A DNA stretch of 64,000 nucleotides from JANRLF01 sp033762815 (GCA_033762815.1 JANRLF010000012.1:62001-126000), one strand, 5' to 3'. Shown: positions 51,174-60,762, counted from the stretch's first letter. The notes: generated by a model from the letters alone, not told the origin. Numbers and translations: made by a program.

Positions 51174-53468
51174 ATGATATTTAGAGTGTTATGCATGCAG
51201 CTTTTGCTGTGCTGTGCCAGCTTATGCCTTGCGCAAGAAGCTACCATCAAGGGTAAGGTAATTGCCAGGGATTCGAAGGAATCCATCCCTTCCGCTACTA
51301 TCATGGTAGAAGGCACTACTACTATGGTAGAAGCGGACTCTTTAGGCAATTTTGTGCTGAAAGTGCCTGCCGGTACGGTAAAGCTCAAGGCCAGCTTTAT
51401 TGGCTATTACCCTACCAACAGAACCGTAAAGGTGGAAGATGGGGAAGTAAAGCGCATCACTATTGAACTAGCGGAAGATTTAAAGGAGCTCAATTTGGTG
51501 GTGGTATCAGGTAGCCGCTATGAAAAGAAAATAGGCCAAGAAACCGTTTCCGTAGAGGTACTGAGCCAAAACCTCATTAAAAACACCAATGCGGTAGATG
51601 CATCTGACGTAGTAGCAAAAACACCTGGGGTAAATATAGTGGACGGACAGGCCTCCATTAGGGGCGGTACTGGTTTCTCCTACGGCGTAGGCAGCCGGGT
51701 ATTGCTTTTGGTGGATGACCAGCCATTGCTGGATGGTGCTTTGGGCGATGCCCGCTGGAAATTTATCCCTATAGAAAATGCGGAGCAGATAGAGGTCATA
51801 AAAGGTGCTTCCTCCGTATTGTATGGTTCATCGGCATTGAATGGCATTATCCATGTGCGTACGGGCTATGCCAAGAAAGACCCCGAAACCAGCATCCAGT
51901 TATATACCTCCTTGGTGGACAACCCTGCCCGGAAAGAAACCAAGTGGTGGGATTTCTATTCCCAACCTTTCAGTACCGGTGGGTTCATTTCGCATAAGCA
52001 ACGTTTTGGTCGGTTTGATCTAACGGCAGGCGCCAACTTCCACGGTGCCAAAAGCTATTTGGAGAAAGGAGATGAGTTTAGGATAAGGGGCAATTTCAAA
52101 ACTCGGTACCGCCCAGTAAAATCAGAAGGGCTGTCATTTGGCATTAACGGAAACATTATGTTCGAGCGGAGCGGCCGTTTCTTTCTTTGGGTAGATGCCG
52201 ATACGGGCATTTATCAAATTTCCCAAGGCTCAGGCGACAAGTACATTTTGATGAATCTGGATCCTTGGATTACCTATTACGATAAAAAGGGAAACAAACA
52301 ACGCCTGCTTACCCGCTACTACCGTACCTTCCGATTTGGCGATAAAGCCTCTGGGACGGAGCCGGCCATCTCCAACCTGTTTTATGCCGACTACCAGTAC
52401 CAGCGCAATATCAAAAAGACTTTCGTAATCACCACGGGCACCACGGGTTCCGTAGGGGTGAATACCAGCAATTTATTTCCTGGCAGAAGGGTGACCGCCT
52501 ACGGAGCGGTGTTCGGGCAATTTGAATTCAAATACAACAAGTTGAGCCTATTGGCAGGACTACGTGAAGAGGTAAACAAAGTAGATACCTTGGTGGAATT
52601 ATCGAATCCTGTTTTCCGTGCAGGCTTAAACTATCAAGCAGGAAAAACCACCTATATCAGGGCATCATGGGGCCAAGGCTTCCGTTTCCCCACGGTGGGC
52701 GAACGCTTTTTGGATGATAACTTGGCGGGCCTGTTGCAAATATTGCCTAATCCTGACTTGAAACCCGAAAAAGGCTGGAGTGCGGAAATTGGCTTAAAGC
52801 AAGGCGTTAAAATCAGTCGCTGGTTGGGCTATCTCGACGTTTCTATTTTCTGGATGGAGTATAAAGACCTGATAGAATATTACTTGGCTTTGCCTGATTC
52901 CGGCTTCTTTCTTGGCTTCAGGCCCGATAATGCCGATAGGGCACGCATAGCAGGCTATGAAGTATCATTGGTGGGGCAAGGCGATTTGGGCCCTGTCACC
53001 TTCCGCAGTTTGATAGGATATACCTACAGCTATCCTGGCGATATTGTCAACGATTCGAGCCAAAGAAATATAGGCACCTACCTTAAGAATTTTTTCCGGG
53101 GCATGGGTGGTATCCAGTACGATGACCCAGAAAGTCAAAGTGTGCTGCGCTATCGGAACATGAACCTGATCAGGCTCGACGTAGAATTTCTCTACAAATG
53201 GGCGAGCATAGGCTATAGCCTCAATTATACCAGTTTTATGGCCAACTATGACGACAAGTTTAAACTGATAGGCCTTACCGACTATATTGAAAAACGCCAA
53301 GGCAAGAGGGGCGATTTGGTGATGGACATACGGGCATCGGCCAAGCTAAGCGAACATGTCAAATTTGCCTTCTTAATTAAGAATTTGACCAACCTGGAGT
53401 ATGCCAATCGACCAGGTATTATGAATTCGCCCCGAAACTATACGCTACAGTTTTCCTACAATTTCTAA
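51174..53468 (+). CDS. TonB-dependent outer-membrane receptor with CarboxypepD_reg-like domain
   Basis: I started at the ATG at 51174 (764 residues), which puts a signal peptide (MIFRVLCMQLLLCCASLCLAQ) at the N-terminus; the longer frame adds 80 residues that are antisense to the divergent gene. Residues about 22-105 form a CarboxypepD_reg-like domain (ATIKGKVIARDSKESIPSAT). A plug domain follows (about 115-235, NTNAVDASDVVAKTPGVNI, then IRGGTGFSYGVGSRVLLLVD). The rest is a beta-barrel ending in an aromatic strand (NYTLQFSYNF). Such receptors import siderophores, vitamins or glycans using proton-motive energy through TonB. No SusD partner is present, so a metal complex or vitamin is more likely than a polysaccharide; this is inferred. 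Confidence 0.9.
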   Translation: MIFRVLCMQLLLCCASLCLAQEATIKGKVIARDSKESIPSATIMVEGTTTMVEADSLGNFVLKVPAGTVKLKASFIGYYPTNRTVKVEDGEVKRITIELAEDLKELNLVVVSGSRYEKKIGQETVSVEVLSQNLIKNTNAVDASDVVAKTPGVNIVDGQASIRGGTGFSYGVGSRVLLLVDDQPLLDGALGDARWKFIPIENAEQIEVIKGASSVLYGSSALNGIIHVRTGYAKKDPETSIQLYTSLVDNPARKETKWWDFYSQPFSTGGFISHKQRFGRFDLTAGANFHGAKSYLEKGDEFRIRGNFKTRYRPVKSEGLSFGINGNIMFERSGRFFLWVDADTGIYQISQGSGDKYILMNLDPWITYYDKKGNKQRLLTRYYRTFRFGDKASGTEPAISNLFYADYQYQRNIKKTFVITTGTTGSVGVNTSNLFPGRRVTAYGAVFGQFEFKYNKLSLLAGLREEVNKVDTLVELSNPVFRAGLNYQAGKTTYIRASWGQGFRFPTVGERFLDDNLAGLLQILPNPDLKPEKGWSAEIGLKQGVKISRWLGYLDVSIFWMEYKDLIEYYLALPDSGFFLGFRPDNADRARIAGYEVSLVGQGDLGPVTFRSLIGYTYSYPGDIVNDSSQRNIGTYLKNFFRGMGGIQYDDPESQSVLRYRNMNLIRLDVEFLYKWASIGYSLNYTSFMANYDDKFKLIGLTDYIEKRQGKRGDLVMDIRASAKLSEHVKFAFLIKNLTNLEYANRPGIMNSPRNYTLQFSYNF

Positions 53469-53537
53469 GCTGCTGGCTTTTAAGCGGCCTTTGATTTTTA
53501 TTTAGGTCGTGCTAAAGGTTTTTAGTACGGTATTTGC

Positions 53538-53545
53538 TAACTTTG
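53538..53545 (+). promoter_or_regulatory. -7 promoter element upstream of the aconitase gene
   Basis: TAACTTTG is an exact TAnnTTTG match, 35 bp upstream of the ATG at 53581. There is no TTG at the standard -33 spacing, so strength is uncertain. It is downstream of the stop of the receptor gene and supports the shorter aconitase start. Confidence 0.5.
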
Positions 53546-53580
53546 CGTCACAATTTAATGACAATAAAATTTCCGTTCTT

Positions 53581-55854
53581 ATGGCATTTGATATTGAAAT
53601 GATCAGGACTGTGTACCAAAATTTTCCAGTCCGTGTGGAAGCCGCCCGTAAAGTAATTGGTGGGCCGCTTACCTTAACTGAGAAAATCCTGTACGCCCAC
53701 TTATTCGACCAAGATCATTTGCAAAAATTCGAGCGCGGAAAGAGTTATGTCGATTTCGCTCCTGACAGGGTAGCCATGCAGGATGCTACAGCCCAAATGG
53801 CACTGTTGCAATTCATGCAAGCAGGAAAAGCCAAAGTGGCCGTGCCTTCCACGGTACACTGCGACCACCTGATACAGGCTAAAAATGGTGCCGAGCAAGA
53901 TTTGGCCCATGCCAAGGATGCCAACAAAGAAGTGTTTGACTTTCTATCTTCCGTTTCGAATAAATATGGTATCGGTTTTTGGAAACCAGGTGCGGGTATC
54001 ATCCACCAAGTAGTATTGGAAAATTATGCTTTCCCAGGTGGTATGATGATAGGTACCGATTCGCATACGGTGAATGCCGGCGGATTGGGCATGGTAGCCA
54101 TTGGCGTAGGCGGTGCTGATGCAGTGGACGTAATGGCGGGCATGGCATGGGAACTGAAAATGCCTAAACTCATCGGTGTAAAGCTGACCGGCAAATTGAA
54201 TGGCTGGACTTCTGCCAAAGACGTTATCTTGAAAGTTGCTGGTATCCTTACCGTAAAAGGCGGTACAGGTGCCATATTGGAATATTTTGGCCCAGGTGCC
54301 GAAAGCCTTTCTTGTACTGGAAAGGGCACCATCTGTAACATGGGTGCTGAAATAGGAGCCACTACCTCTCTGTTCGGTTACGATGACTCCATGAAGCGTT
54401 ACCTTCAATCAACCGACCGTGCTGACGTAGCCAGCATGGCCGATGCCATTGCGGAGCATCTGAAAGGGGACGCTGAAGTATATGAAAACCCAAGCCTGTA
54501 TTTCGATCAAGTGATTGAAATCAACTTGGATGAGTTGGAGCCGCACATTAATGGCCCTTTCACCCCCGACTTGGCTTGGCCTTTGTCAAAATTTGCGCAA
54601 GCGGTAAGGGAAAACAACTATCCCGCAAAACTGGAGGTAGGTTTGATTGGCTCTTGTACCAACTCTTCTTACGAAGATATTACCCGTTCAGCTTCTATTG
54701 CCCGTCAAGCAATCGACAAAAAGATAAAAGCCCGTGCGGAGTTTACCATCACCCCAGGCTCGGAGCAAGTACGATACACCATTGAGCGTGACGGCCTATT
54801 GGATATTTTTGACCAAATGGGCGGTGTAGTATTGGCCAATGCTTGCGGTCCTTGCATCGGCCAGTGGGCACGCCATACCGATGACCCCAATCGCAAAAAT
54901 TCCATCATCACTTCCTTCAACCGTAACTTTGCCAAACGCAACGACGGCAACCCCAATACCCATGCTTTTGTGGCATCGCCCGAAATAGTGACGGCTTTTG
55001 CCATTGCGGGCGATTTGACCTTCAACCCCATCACCGATACCCTTACCAACGATGAAGGGGTACAAGTGAAGCTGGAAGAGCCTCGTGGAGAGGAACTGCC
55101 ACAAAAAGGCTTTGCAGTGGAAGACCCAGGCTACCAAAAACCTGCTGAGGACGGCTCCAGCGTACAGGTAATTGTTGACCCAGCATCGGACAGGCTGCAA
55201 TTGCTGGAAGGGTTCAAACCTTGGGAAGGTACTGACCTAAGTGGCTTGAAACTGTTGATTAAAGCCAAAGGCAAGTGTACTACCGACCATATTTCCATGG
55301 CAGGGCCTTGGTTGAAATACCGTGGCCATTTGGACAACATTGCCAACAACACCCTTACCGGTGCTATTAATGCCTTCAATGATAAGGCCAATGCGGTGAA
55401 AAACCAATTGACGGGTGAATATGTAGAAGTGCCTACTGCTGCCCGTGCTTATAAAGCTGCTGGCATTGGTTCCATTGTGGTGGGCGATGAAAACTATGGC
55501 GAGGGTTCTTCCCGCGAACATGCGGCCATGCAGCCTCGCCACTTGGGCGTAAGGGCTGTTTTGGTGCGCTCTTTCGCCAGGATTCATGAAACCAACCTGA
55601 AAAAGCAAGGAATGCTGGGCCTAACCTTTGCTGACCCAGCCGACTATGACAAAATCAGGGAAGACGATAGCATCGATATTGTTGGCTTAACCAGCTTTAC
55701 GCCAGGTGTACCTTTGACATTGGTATTGCACCACAGCGATGGCAGCACCGAAAGCATTAAGGCCAACCATAGCTACAATGAGCAGCAAATTGCTTGGTTC
55801 AAAGCGGGCAGTGCCCTTAATAAAATTAAAGAACAGGAGCATCAACCCGCTTAA
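53581..55854 (+). CDS. Aconitate hydratase (mitochondrial-type)
   Basis: The enzyme interconverts citrate and isocitrate in the TCA cycle. I chose the ATG at 53581 (757 residues), since the longest frame adds 24 residues that include the promoter. The [4Fe-4S] ligands are Cys359 (IGSCTNSSYED), Cys422 and Cys425 (ANACGPCIGQW); the substrate-binding segments GTDSHTVNAGGLGM (158-171) and SSREHAAMQPRHLG in the swivel domain near residue 640 are present. Length and motifs agree with the mitochondrial-type (about 755-residue) aconitases found in Bacteroidota, not with AcnB. The 3' end is 3 bp from that of the convergent helix-hairpin-helix gene. Confidence 0.95.
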   Translation: MAFDIEMIRTVYQNFPVRVEAARKVIGGPLTLTEKILYAHLFDQDHLQKFERGKSYVDFAPDRVAMQDATAQMALLQFMQAGKAKVAVPSTVHCDHLIQAKNGAEQDLAHAKDANKEVFDFLSSVSNKYGIGFWKPGAGIIHQVVLENYAFPGGMMIGTDSHTVNAGGLGMVAIGVGGADAVDVMAGMAWELKMPKLIGVKLTGKLNGWTSAKDVILKVAGILTVKGGTGAILEYFGPGAESLSCTGKGTICNMGAEIGATTSLFGYDDSMKRYLQSTDRADVASMADAIAEHLKGDAEVYENPSLYFDQVIEINLDELEPHINGPFTPDLAWPLSKFAQAVRENNYPAKLEVGLIGSCTNSSYEDITRSASIARQAIDKKIKARAEFTITPGSEQVRYTIERDGLLDIFDQMGGVVLANACGPCIGQWARHTDDPNRKNSIITSFNRNFAKRNDGNPNTHAFVASPEIVTAFAIAGDLTFNPITDTLTNDEGVQVKLEEPRGEELPQKGFAVEDPGYQKPAEDGSSVQVIVDPASDRLQLLEGFKPWEGTDLSGLKLLIKAKGKCTTDHISMAGPWLKYRGHLDNIANNTLTGAINAFNDKANAVKNQLTGEYVEVPTAARAYKAAGIGSIVVGDENYGEGSSREHAAMQPRHLGVRAVLVRSFARIHETNLKKQGMLGLTFADPADYDKIREDDSIDIVGLTSFTPGVPLTLVLHHSDGSTESIKANHSYNEQQIAWFKAGSALNKIKEQEHQPA

Positions 55855-55857
55855 GGC

Positions 55858-56439
55858 TTATTTGTAATCGAGGTAAGGCCTGAGCTTTTCCAACTTTTCC
55901 GGCTTCAATTGTTTCAGGGTGCGCAGGTCTTGCTCGTTTTTTATTTTGCCGCCTTTTTCCCGTTTTTTAAGGATGGCTTTTGCCAGGCCCTTACCAACGT
56001 AAGGATGCGCCCCCAATTGCTCCAGCGTCCAGCGGTTGATGGCGATTTTCTTGATGCTATCGGTATCCACGGTAATGAAAGGGGCAATGTCCTCGTATTT
56101 GCTATCGCCTATGCCTTTGGCCTCGTTTAGCTGTTCCTTTGCTATAAAGCCCCCCAAGGCGGTGCGGTAAATGATGATATTTTCTGCCAACACGGGCCCA
56201 ATGCCTTTTAACCTGGTTAGGCCATCTATGGTAGCCCCGTTGATTTCGATAATGGTATCGCTTTCAAAAGCTGCTATTTCCTGCTCGAATTGGCTGAAAT
56301 CGGCCGCTAGCTGCGGCTTAATCCATTGCGGCAATAAGAATTTGGCACCTGTCAATAAGCCGATGAACACCAGTAGCACCATAATGCCCAATCGCTCAGC
56401 CCGCGAATAGCTGAACCAAGCTCTCCAAAATTCTTTCAT
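55858..56439 (-). CDS. ComEA-like helix-hairpin-helix DNA-binding protein
   Basis: The product (193 residues from the ATG at 56439; ATG 56448 and TTG 56454 are alternatives) has a short cytoplasmic N-terminus, a membrane helix at about 17-36 (RLGIMVLLVFIGLLTGAKFL) and two helix-hairpin-helix regions: INGATIDGLTRLKGIGPVLA with LNEAKGIGDSKYE, and LEQLGAHPYVGKGLAKAILK with the C-terminal LKQLKPEKLEKLRPYL. ComEA proteins are membrane-anchored DNA receptors for natural transformation. In Bacteroidota, proteins with this plan are widespread, and a DNA-uptake role is inferred, not shown. The 3' end abuts the aconitase gene. Confidence 0.8.
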   Translation of the reverse strand: MKEFWRAWFSYSRAERLGIMVLLVFIGLLTGAKFLLPQWIKPQLAADFSQFEQEIAAFESDTIIEINGATIDGLTRLKGIGPVLAENIIIYRTALGGFIAKEQLNEAKGIGDSKYEDIAPFITVDTDSIKKIAINRWTLEQLGAHPYVGKGLAKAILKKREKGGKIKNEQDLRTLKQLKPEKLEKLRPYLDYK

Positions 56440-56494
56440 GCTGGGCATTATCAAAATCGAGCCCCAAAAGTAGCGACTTTCCTTACAAATATGA

Positions 56495-56502
56495 TATTTT
56501 TG
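56495..56502 (+). promoter_or_regulatory. -7 promoter element of the small membrane-protein gene
   Basis: TATTTTTG is a full TAnnTTTG match, 20 bp upstream of the ATG at 56523, in the divergent gap with the ComEA-like gene. Confidence 0.5.
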
Positions 56503-56522
56503 TCAAAGGAAAACCAAACCTT

Positions 56523-56795
56523 ATGCCCCAGTCCATCGCTTTACTAGGTAAAATCTTTTCCATCTTCTTTTGGATATTGGTAGGCTGGTCGCTTTTTACA
56601 AGCATGCAGGCTTGGTATATCCCCTATATCCAAATCATTGGTGGCATCACCCTATTTGCCCATGTAGTAGAATGCGGCCTCTTTTTGACCCAAGCCCGTT
56701 TCCGCCATTATCCTAAAGCCCTCCATTTGCTGCAGATATTGTTGTTTGGGGTATTCCATTTGAAGCCTTTACAGGCATCCACTAAAGAACAGTAA
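56523..56795 (+). CDS. Small three-helix membrane protein, DUF1145-like
   Basis: This 90-residue protein has three hydrophobic stretches (about 5-25, 32-55 and 64-80). The spacing and the FAHVVECGLFLTQ motif near residue 45 resemble DUF1145, a family of small inner-membrane proteins of unknown function. The tail is polar. A promoter-like element lies 20 bp upstream. The DUF assignment is tentative; the existence of the gene is supported by its promoter, its length in an otherwise empty gap and its consistent hydropathy. Confidence 0.65.
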   Translation: MPQSIALLGKIFSIFFWILVGWSLFTSMQAWYIPYIQIIGGITLFAHVVECGLFLTQARFRHYPKALHLLQILLFGVFHLKPLQASTKEQ

Positions 56796-56823
56796 GGCAA
56801 ATAGGGACAAAGCATACCCAACC

Positions 56824-57771
56824 CTACCTCAACGTAACGCCGTACTTGGCATTGAAATGTTCTCCAGGTTGAAGAACAATGAGGCCATCGCCATTGTTGA
56901 AGGCATCGGCGGAACAGGTCATGGGCTCAATGGCTATGGACTGCCTATCGGGAGGAATATATACTTGTAGGAAATTGTACTTTGAAGGACCCGTCTCTTG
57001 CCATAGGCTGATGGTCAAGTTTTGCTGGGGGTCATACAACTGCGTAGTGGCGATATCGTCCACTATCTTCAATGCAAAGCCCGTATCAAACTGATGGTCG
57101 CCAATCACAGTCAATTGGTTAAACTTGCTAAAGGGGCTTTTCTTACCACTAGGGTTCAGTCGCTCATCAACTTCTATCAAATCGCCGGGGGGTAGTAGCA
57201 AGTGCAGCTTATCTACAGAAGTGCCCGTTTTGAAATAAGGGTGCCACCCATCGCCTATGGGCATAGCTTCCTTGCCCGTGTTCAACACCGTGGTACTGCA
57301 TTCCAAACCCTCTTCGGAAAGGATATAGGTAAGGCTGAGGCGGAAAGGAAAAGGATAACCTTCCACCTTTCCATTATAGTTGTATTCAAATTCTACGGAA
57401 GCTTCCGTGTGGCCCTCCACATGGCCTATCAGTTCAAAAGGCTTGTTGTACACAAAGCCATGTAGCGCATTGTGCCTTGCCTCCTCATTGATGGGCAATT
57501 GGTACTCCTTCCCCTGAAAAGTGTATTTGCCGTCCCGTACCCTATTAGGGAAAGGCGACAGCTTCACGCCCTTGTACCAGCGTTGGCCCACCATTTCCTT
57601 TGAAAGGGCCGCCCCCCTCAACAATTGGTAATTACGCCCGTTGGACTGCAGGGTAAGGGCGTTGATGGCGGTACCAAAATCATGGATGATGGAAACCGAT
57701 TCGCCTGTCAGCACATTCTTTAACTCCATTTGGGTAAAGCTGCCAAACGAATCTTCCTCTATAGTGAACAT
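56824..57771 (-). CDS. Aldose 1-epimerase (galactose mutarotase-like)
   Basis: The ATG at 57771 gives 315 residues; the longer frame begins with TTG 12 codons earlier. The beta-sandwich features of the family are visible: FPNRVRDGKYTFQGKEYQLP near residue 80, NALHGFVYNKPFELI near residue 105 with the catalytic His, GDGWHPYFKTG near residue 180 with a second His, and IAIEPMTCSADAFN near residue 275 with the catalytic Glu. It interconverts alpha and beta anomers of hexoses. No galactose-utilisation genes are adjacent. Promoter elements TTG-N18-TAAATTTG lie upstream. Confidence 0.9.
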   Translation of the reverse strand: MFTIEEDSFGSFTQMELKNVLTGESVSIIHDFGTAINALTLQSNGRNYQLLRGAALSKEMVGQRWYKGVKLSPFPNRVRDGKYTFQGKEYQLPINEEARHNALHGFVYNKPFELIGHVEGHTEASVEFEYNYNGKVEGYPFPFRLSLTYILSEEGLECSTTVLNTGKEAMPIGDGWHPYFKTGTSVDKLHLLLPPGDLIEVDERLNPSGKKSPFSKFNQLTVIGDHQFDTGFALKIVDDIATTQLYDPQQNLTISLWQETGPSKYNFLQVYIPPDRQSIAIEPMTCSADAFNNGDGLIVLQPGEHFNAKYGVTLR

Positions 57772-57817
57772 AGGGGTAAGATATGGAAAAATAGTGGCGT
57801 AAAACAAACGCCCCTGC

Positions 57818-57846
57818 CAAATTTAATAATGGGGTGATATTGGCAA
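57818..57846 (-). promoter_or_regulatory. Promoter of the aldose 1-epimerase gene
   Basis: On the minus strand TTG (57844-57846) is followed after 18 bp by TAAATTTG (57818-57825), 46 bp before the ATG at 57771, close to the Bacteroidota consensus. It supports the shorter start. Confidence 0.6.
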
Positions 57847-57907
57847 AAAAAGCAGTACTAAGTTCAAGGTAGGTACTTTCCCCCGTGAAGCTGGCAGTTT
57901 TACCCGG

Positions 57908-59992
57908 TTACTGGGTTACTACCAGCCTGCGTATGGCGGTTCCACTTGCACTTTGTACCCGCACTAAGTAGATGCCTGCAGCTTGCTGGGAAAGATTCAA
58001 CTGGACGTGCCCATTGCCTTGCACCTGCAATTGGTTGGTCTGCAACTGCCTACCCGACACATCGAGCAATTCAACCACCACTTCGCCAGTGATGGATGGA
58101 TCCAGCTTGATAGTTACACTGCCCTTAGTAGGGTTAGGGTAAACATTAAATAGGTTGCGCTCTATTTGGCTAACGCTGCTAATGGTGTCTGGCAAGGAAT
58201 CCACCACTTGGAACTTATCGAAACCAGCCTCCACAATATGGCCCCCGCCTTCATCATCTACGGATACCAATAAGCGCATAGTAGCGGTTGGGTTGATGAG
58301 GTCCTTAAGCTTATAGTTTCTATAAGCCCACACATTATTGCCTGTACCCGCAAGGGTTTCAATCAATACTGTATCAATACCATTGGTAATGCTGATGCTA
58401 AGGGTATCGTTCAAGGGGTCTCCTTGGCCACCGCCGTTAAAGAACCATGGGTAATAGCTCAAATAAGGCTCGTTGTAGTTGCTCAAATCGAATGTGGGCG
58501 AAAACAAGTTGGCTTCGCCATTATCCACATCGTCATTGCCTGCCTGTCCGCCACCATTACCGGTAACAAGAGCAAATCCGGTAAAGTCATTACTAACATC
58601 AGCCCCGGGGTTTGCTTCTTCGCCTTGATAATCGGTGCCTACGGGACGCCCTTGTACCCATTCGCCGCTGCTAGCAGTGGTGGCTACTGACCAACCATAA
58701 TCAAAAGTAAAATCGTCATAATAAATGTTGGGCTGAATAGGAATGGTAAAACCGGAAGAATTGGAATCGATCAAAGTGTTCTGCACGTACTCGGTAGTAC
58801 CATAACCCCATTTGCCAGCATACACCGTGTAGGTTCCTTCCCTAAAGCTGGGGGTAGTGAAGTTGCCGTTGGCATCGGTAGTATACTCTACTTTAGCATT
58901 GCCATTGAAGAAAGCCACTTTGGCATTGGCAACAGGTGCATTGGTAACAGCATTTACCACTTGGCCACCATAACTGAAAAAGTTTTGCGATTGAGCGGCA
59001 GGGCTGCTTAACAGGCCATCGCGCGAGCTATTCAGTACGCCGTTCATCACATCAGCTTGCTCAGCGGTAAACATGAATAGGCAGGCATCGTCCATGTAGT
59101 CCATGTAATTCATCCACTGGTCAGGTTTATCGGCGGGTGTTTCCGTACAAGTATTACGGGTAATGGAAAGATTGCAACCATAATTGGCGGCACTGGTAGG
59201 GGGCGTATCGCAAATTCCGTCGCCACCATTGCCGCAGTTATTGGCGGTGTTGCCGCCACAGGCACCCTGAAAGGTATGCTCCAAAGCAAAATAGTGCCCT
59301 ACTTCATGAGTGGCGGTTCGGCCTAGGTCAAAGTCGCTATTGAATGGGTTTTGAGGAGCCCTGCCAAAATACCTATAATGAATGGCCACCCCATCTTGTG
59401 TGGGGCTGGTAGTATTGGGGAAGGTGGCATAGCCCAACAAACTATTCCCAATATCAGCCACCCATATATTTAGGTAGCTTTGGTTGTCCCAACTGGTTTG
59501 GTCTTTCCAGCTATCACTCCAGGTAGCTCCTGAGCCCATGTTCACCCGGTCGATACCGTTGGTGGGGTTGCCGTCAGGGTCCACGGTAGCCAATCGGAAT
59601 TCAAAACCCACGTTTCCAGCTACAGGACGGTGCACGGCAGGGATGCTGGCCGTATCTGCATTGCGGAATTGGTAGTCCTCGTTCAGCACCTCAATTTGTG
59701 ACAATATCTGGGCATCAGATATATTTTTACCCGTACCCACTGCTTCGCCCGTATGCATTACGTGCACTACCACTGGCACCACTAACAAGGCCCGCTGGCT
59801 TTTGTTGGCACCTTGCGACGCGGCATAATTTTTTGCTAGTTGTATCACTTGGGCTTTCTTATCGGCAACGGTAGGGTCTTTTGCCAAAAGCTCTTGGTAT
59901 TTTTCGGTAGTGTTGCAACGATTGACTTGGGCGGAAACGGAATGGGAAGCGATAAGTATTGCCGCCCCCACAAAAAGGGATTTGAATTGCAT
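57908..59992 (-). CDS. Secreted M43-family zinc metalloprotease with T9SS sorting domain
   Basis: The 694-residue protein has a signal peptide (1-21), a pro-region, then a catalytic domain with the extended zinc motif HEVGHYFALEH (His229, Glu230, His233, His239) and a Met-turn (WMNYMDYMD near residue 290), as in pappalysin-like M43 (cytophagalysin) peptidases. A carboxypeptidase-regulatory-like domain follows (about 343-400, VVNAVTNAPVANAKVAFF). Next is a jelly-roll, MAM-like region (about 450-610) and a type A T9SS sorting domain (NVYPNPTKGSVTIKL...GIYLVRVQ, about 617-694). It should be secreted through the T9SS to the surface or medium to degrade proteins. The start is 38 bp from a TATCTTTA near-match to the -7 element. 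Confidence 0.93.
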   Translation of the reverse strand: MQFKSLFVGAAILIASHSVSAQVNRCNTTEKYQELLAKDPTVADKKAQVIQLAKNYAASQGANKSQRALLVVPVVVHVMHTGEAVGTGKNISDAQILSQIEVLNEDYQFRNADTASIPAVHRPVAGNVGFEFRLATVDPDGNPTNGIDRVNMGSGATWSDSWKDQTSWDNQSYLNIWVADIGNSLLGYATFPNTTSPTQDGVAIHYRYFGRAPQNPFNSDFDLGRTATHEVGHYFALEHTFQGACGGNTANNCGNGGDGICDTPPTSAANYGCNLSITRNTCTETPADKPDQWMNYMDYMDDACLFMFTAEQADVMNGVLNSSRDGLLSSPAAQSQNFFSYGGQVVNAVTNAPVANAKVAFFNGNAKVEYTTDANGNFTTPSFREGTYTVYAGKWGYGTTEYVQNTLIDSNSSGFTIPIQPNIYYDDFTFDYGWSVATTASSGEWVQGRPVGTDYQGEEANPGADVSNDFTGFALVTGNGGGQAGNDDVDNGEANLFSPTFDLSNYNEPYLSYYPWFFNGGGQGDPLNDTLSISITNGIDTVLIETLAGTGNNVWAYRNYKLKDLINPTATMRLLVSVDDEGGGHIVEAGFDKFQVVDSLPDTISSVSQIERNLFNVYPNPTKGSVTIKLDPSITGEVVVELLDVSGRQLQTNQLQVQGNGHVQLNLSQQAAGIYLVRVQSASGTAIRRLVVTQ

Positions 59993-60327
59993 TAGAAGTA
60001 AGTAGCCTTTAATTAACTGTTAAGTAAAGATAGCCTATTTGCCCAAACAATGAAAGGGGTATAATTGTTTGTATTGTCAAATTATTTGACTGCTGAATGC
60101 CAGATAGTGGTATATTGCTTTATTGTCATATGGTTGTTCTTGCTTCGAGATTCATCAGCACATTAGCACACCTACATATTTTATTGTATTTAATAAAACA
60201 TTGGGTAGCGGTCTTTTTACTTGGTGCTAATTTTGGAGCAGTCTTGATACTTGATACTCATTACTTGATGCTAACTTTGCAGTAGTCTTGCTACTTGATA
60301 CTGATTACTTGATACTAATTTTTCTCC
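59993..60327. other. 335-bp intergenic region with promoter-like direct repeats
   Basis: No convincing gene is seen between the divergent M43 and DUF1801 genes. The right half contains the direct repeats described separately. TATCTTTA on the minus strand near 60030 is a candidate element for the M43 gene. TAATTTTG at 60228-60235 and TAACTTTG at 60272-60279 match the plus-strand -7 consensus. Confidence 0.6.
60218..60324 (+). repeat. Imperfect direct repeats containing -7-like elements
   Basis: Two 40-bp copies (60241-60280 and 60285-60324; period 44 bp) share GTCTTG(A/C)TACTTGATACT(C/G)ATTACTTGAT and end in CTAACTTTG or CTAATTTTT. A shorter partial copy at about 60218-60235 ends in CTAATTTTG. 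The last copy ends next to the ATG at 60328. They look like repeated promoter-like sequence or an intergenic repeat family. Confidence 0.6.
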
Positions 60328-60762
60328 ATGCCCGAAAACAAAACCAAACCGACCGAGCAAAGTGTTGATGCTTTTCTGGATGCCGTTGAACACCCAAGAC
60401 GGCGCGAGGATGGCAAGGCGGTTTGTGCCATGATGCAGGAGATAACCGGCAAACCTCCCGTAATGTGGGGGCCTTCTATTATCGGGTTTGGAAAAGTACA
60501 CTACAAATATGATAGCGGCCACGAAGGCGATATGCCGATGGTAGCATTTTCGCCACGCAGGCAAGCGCTTACCTTGTATGTGCTCACCAACCATGAAGCG
60601 GTAAATGATTTGATGCCCAAACTAGGGAAATATAAAACCAGCAAGGCCTGCCTATACATTAACAATTTAAGAGACGTGGACCAGGAAGTATTGCGCGAGC
60701 TTATTGACCGTTCTTACAAGGCCATGTTCCATGCAGATCATTGCATTGTATGCAAAGATTGA
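60328..60762 (+). CDS. DUF1801 (YdhG-like) domain protein
   Basis: The 144-residue protein resembles the DUF1801/YdhG family: SVDAFLDAVEHPRRREDGKAVCAMM near the N-terminus, PPVMWGPSIIGFGKVHYKY near residue 47, and MVAFSPRRQALTLYV near residue 72. The family is of unknown function. There is no signal peptide. The C-terminus has HADHCIVC, two Cys and two His that are not typical. The gene is preceded by direct repeats with promoter-like elements and is not in an operon with its neighbours. Confidence 0.78.
   Translation: MPENKTKPTEQSVDAFLDAVEHPRRREDGKAVCAMMQEITGKPPVMWGPSIIGFGKVHYKYDSGHEGDMPMVAFSPRRQALTLYVLTNHEAVNDLMPKLGKYKTSKACLYINNLRDVDQEVLRELIDRSYKAMFHADHCIVCKD

Noticed and set aside
60097..60285. 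62-codon plus-strand open frame
   Set aside because: It covers the direct repeats and promoter-like elements; the hydrophobic translation arises from AT-rich DNA, and there is no supporting start context.
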